A stretch of DNA of 64,000 nt, taken from assembly GCF_029360585.1 (NCBI RefSeq), contig NZ_JAQZSJ010000015.1, positions 62,001 to 126,000 on the forward strand, given 5' to 3'. Shown in pieces: positions 63,981 to 64,000 of this stretch. The position numbers and the translations under genes are program-made. How positions within the stretch are numbered: position 1 is the stretch's first letter; each line of letters starts with the position of its first letter. Source of the DNA: Cohnella caldifontis (GTDB taxonomy: Bacteria > Bacillota > Bacilli > Paenibacillales > Paenibacillaceae). The notes under the pieces are model-generated. The model was not told where the DNA came from. It did not search any database and was given only the letters and a program-made list of their open reading frames with translations.

Positions 63981-64000
63981 ACGTCCCGCCCCCCGTCCTG

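Overview
The window is chromosomal DNA from a GC-rich Gram-positive bacterium of the Bacillota, most likely a member of the Paenibacillaceae (Paenibacillus or Cohnella type). This rests on strong AGGAGG-type ribosome binding sites with many TTG starts, guanine riboswitches and PurR boxes, S-layer-homology (SLH) domains, GlpP antitermination, YneF and LCP proteins, and Paenibacillus-style short tandem repeats. The genus is an inference. No rRNA, tRNA, CRISPR array or prophage was found.

Layout. (1) 1-1.3 kb: purE and the start of purK (minus strand), behind a PurR-like operator, a promoter and a guanine riboswitch. (2) 1.4-13.7 kb: an accessory surface/signalling island. It holds a seven-helix sensor kinase, a LuxR-type response regulator, a GNAT acetyltransferase, a second seven-helix sensor kinase on the opposite strand, two giant SLH-anchored proteins (14 FG-GAP/VCBS repeats, two Calx-beta, three SLH each), and between these a DUF4352-like lipoprotein. 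Two promoters in the island carry the same dyad, AACTAC-N12-GTAGTT, exactly 20 bases before identical extended -10 elements. (3) 13.7-20.2 kb: pbuG-type purine permease with its own PurR-like boxes and guanine riboswitch, a TrpXYZ-like ABC operon, and guaA. (4) 20.2-25.9 kb: Bcp peroxiredoxin with an ABC-2 exporter operon, an LCP cell-wall ligase and hemL. (5) 25.9-28 kb: an intergenic palindrome, an IS1595-like transposase gene that has lost recognisable catalytic residues, a degenerate 40-bp repeat and a small unknown gene. (6) 28-38.9 kb: glpK-glpD-glpP with antiterminator hairpins, an inositol-phosphatase-like gene, a TauE permease, uvsE-fabI, an MFS exporter and a divergent LysR regulator. 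(7) 39-49.5 kb: a DUF559-like nuclease/winged-helix protein whose 3' end runs into a 51-bp tandem repeat, ddl, a cell-wall-amidase-like protein, acnA, a YlbL/SepM protease, patB and metY. (8) 49.5-60.1 kb: an IclR regulator, a hydrolase, two superoxide dismutases (one with a long N-terminal extension), an oxidoreductase, folE, yneF, an HD-GYP protein, queG, lepB, a DUF402 protein and a GNAT. (9) 60.1-64 kb: a frameshifted zinc-type alcohol dehydrogenase, a 12-unit tandem array of about 51 bp abutting a decayed IS91-type transposase, an 11-bp array inside the hxlR 3' UTR, hxlR and mutY.

How it works together. purEK, pbuG and guaA are normally close neighbours in Bacillales; here purE and pbuG each appear to be governed by both PurR and a guanine riboswitch. 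The region-2 island sits between them. Its two membrane kinases, one regulator, shared operators and calcium-type propeller/Calx-beta surface proteins make it the best candidate for an undescribed system: a dedicated signalling circuit controlling S-layer-displayed adhesins or sensors. That function is inferred; the operator spacing and domain layout are read directly from the sequence.
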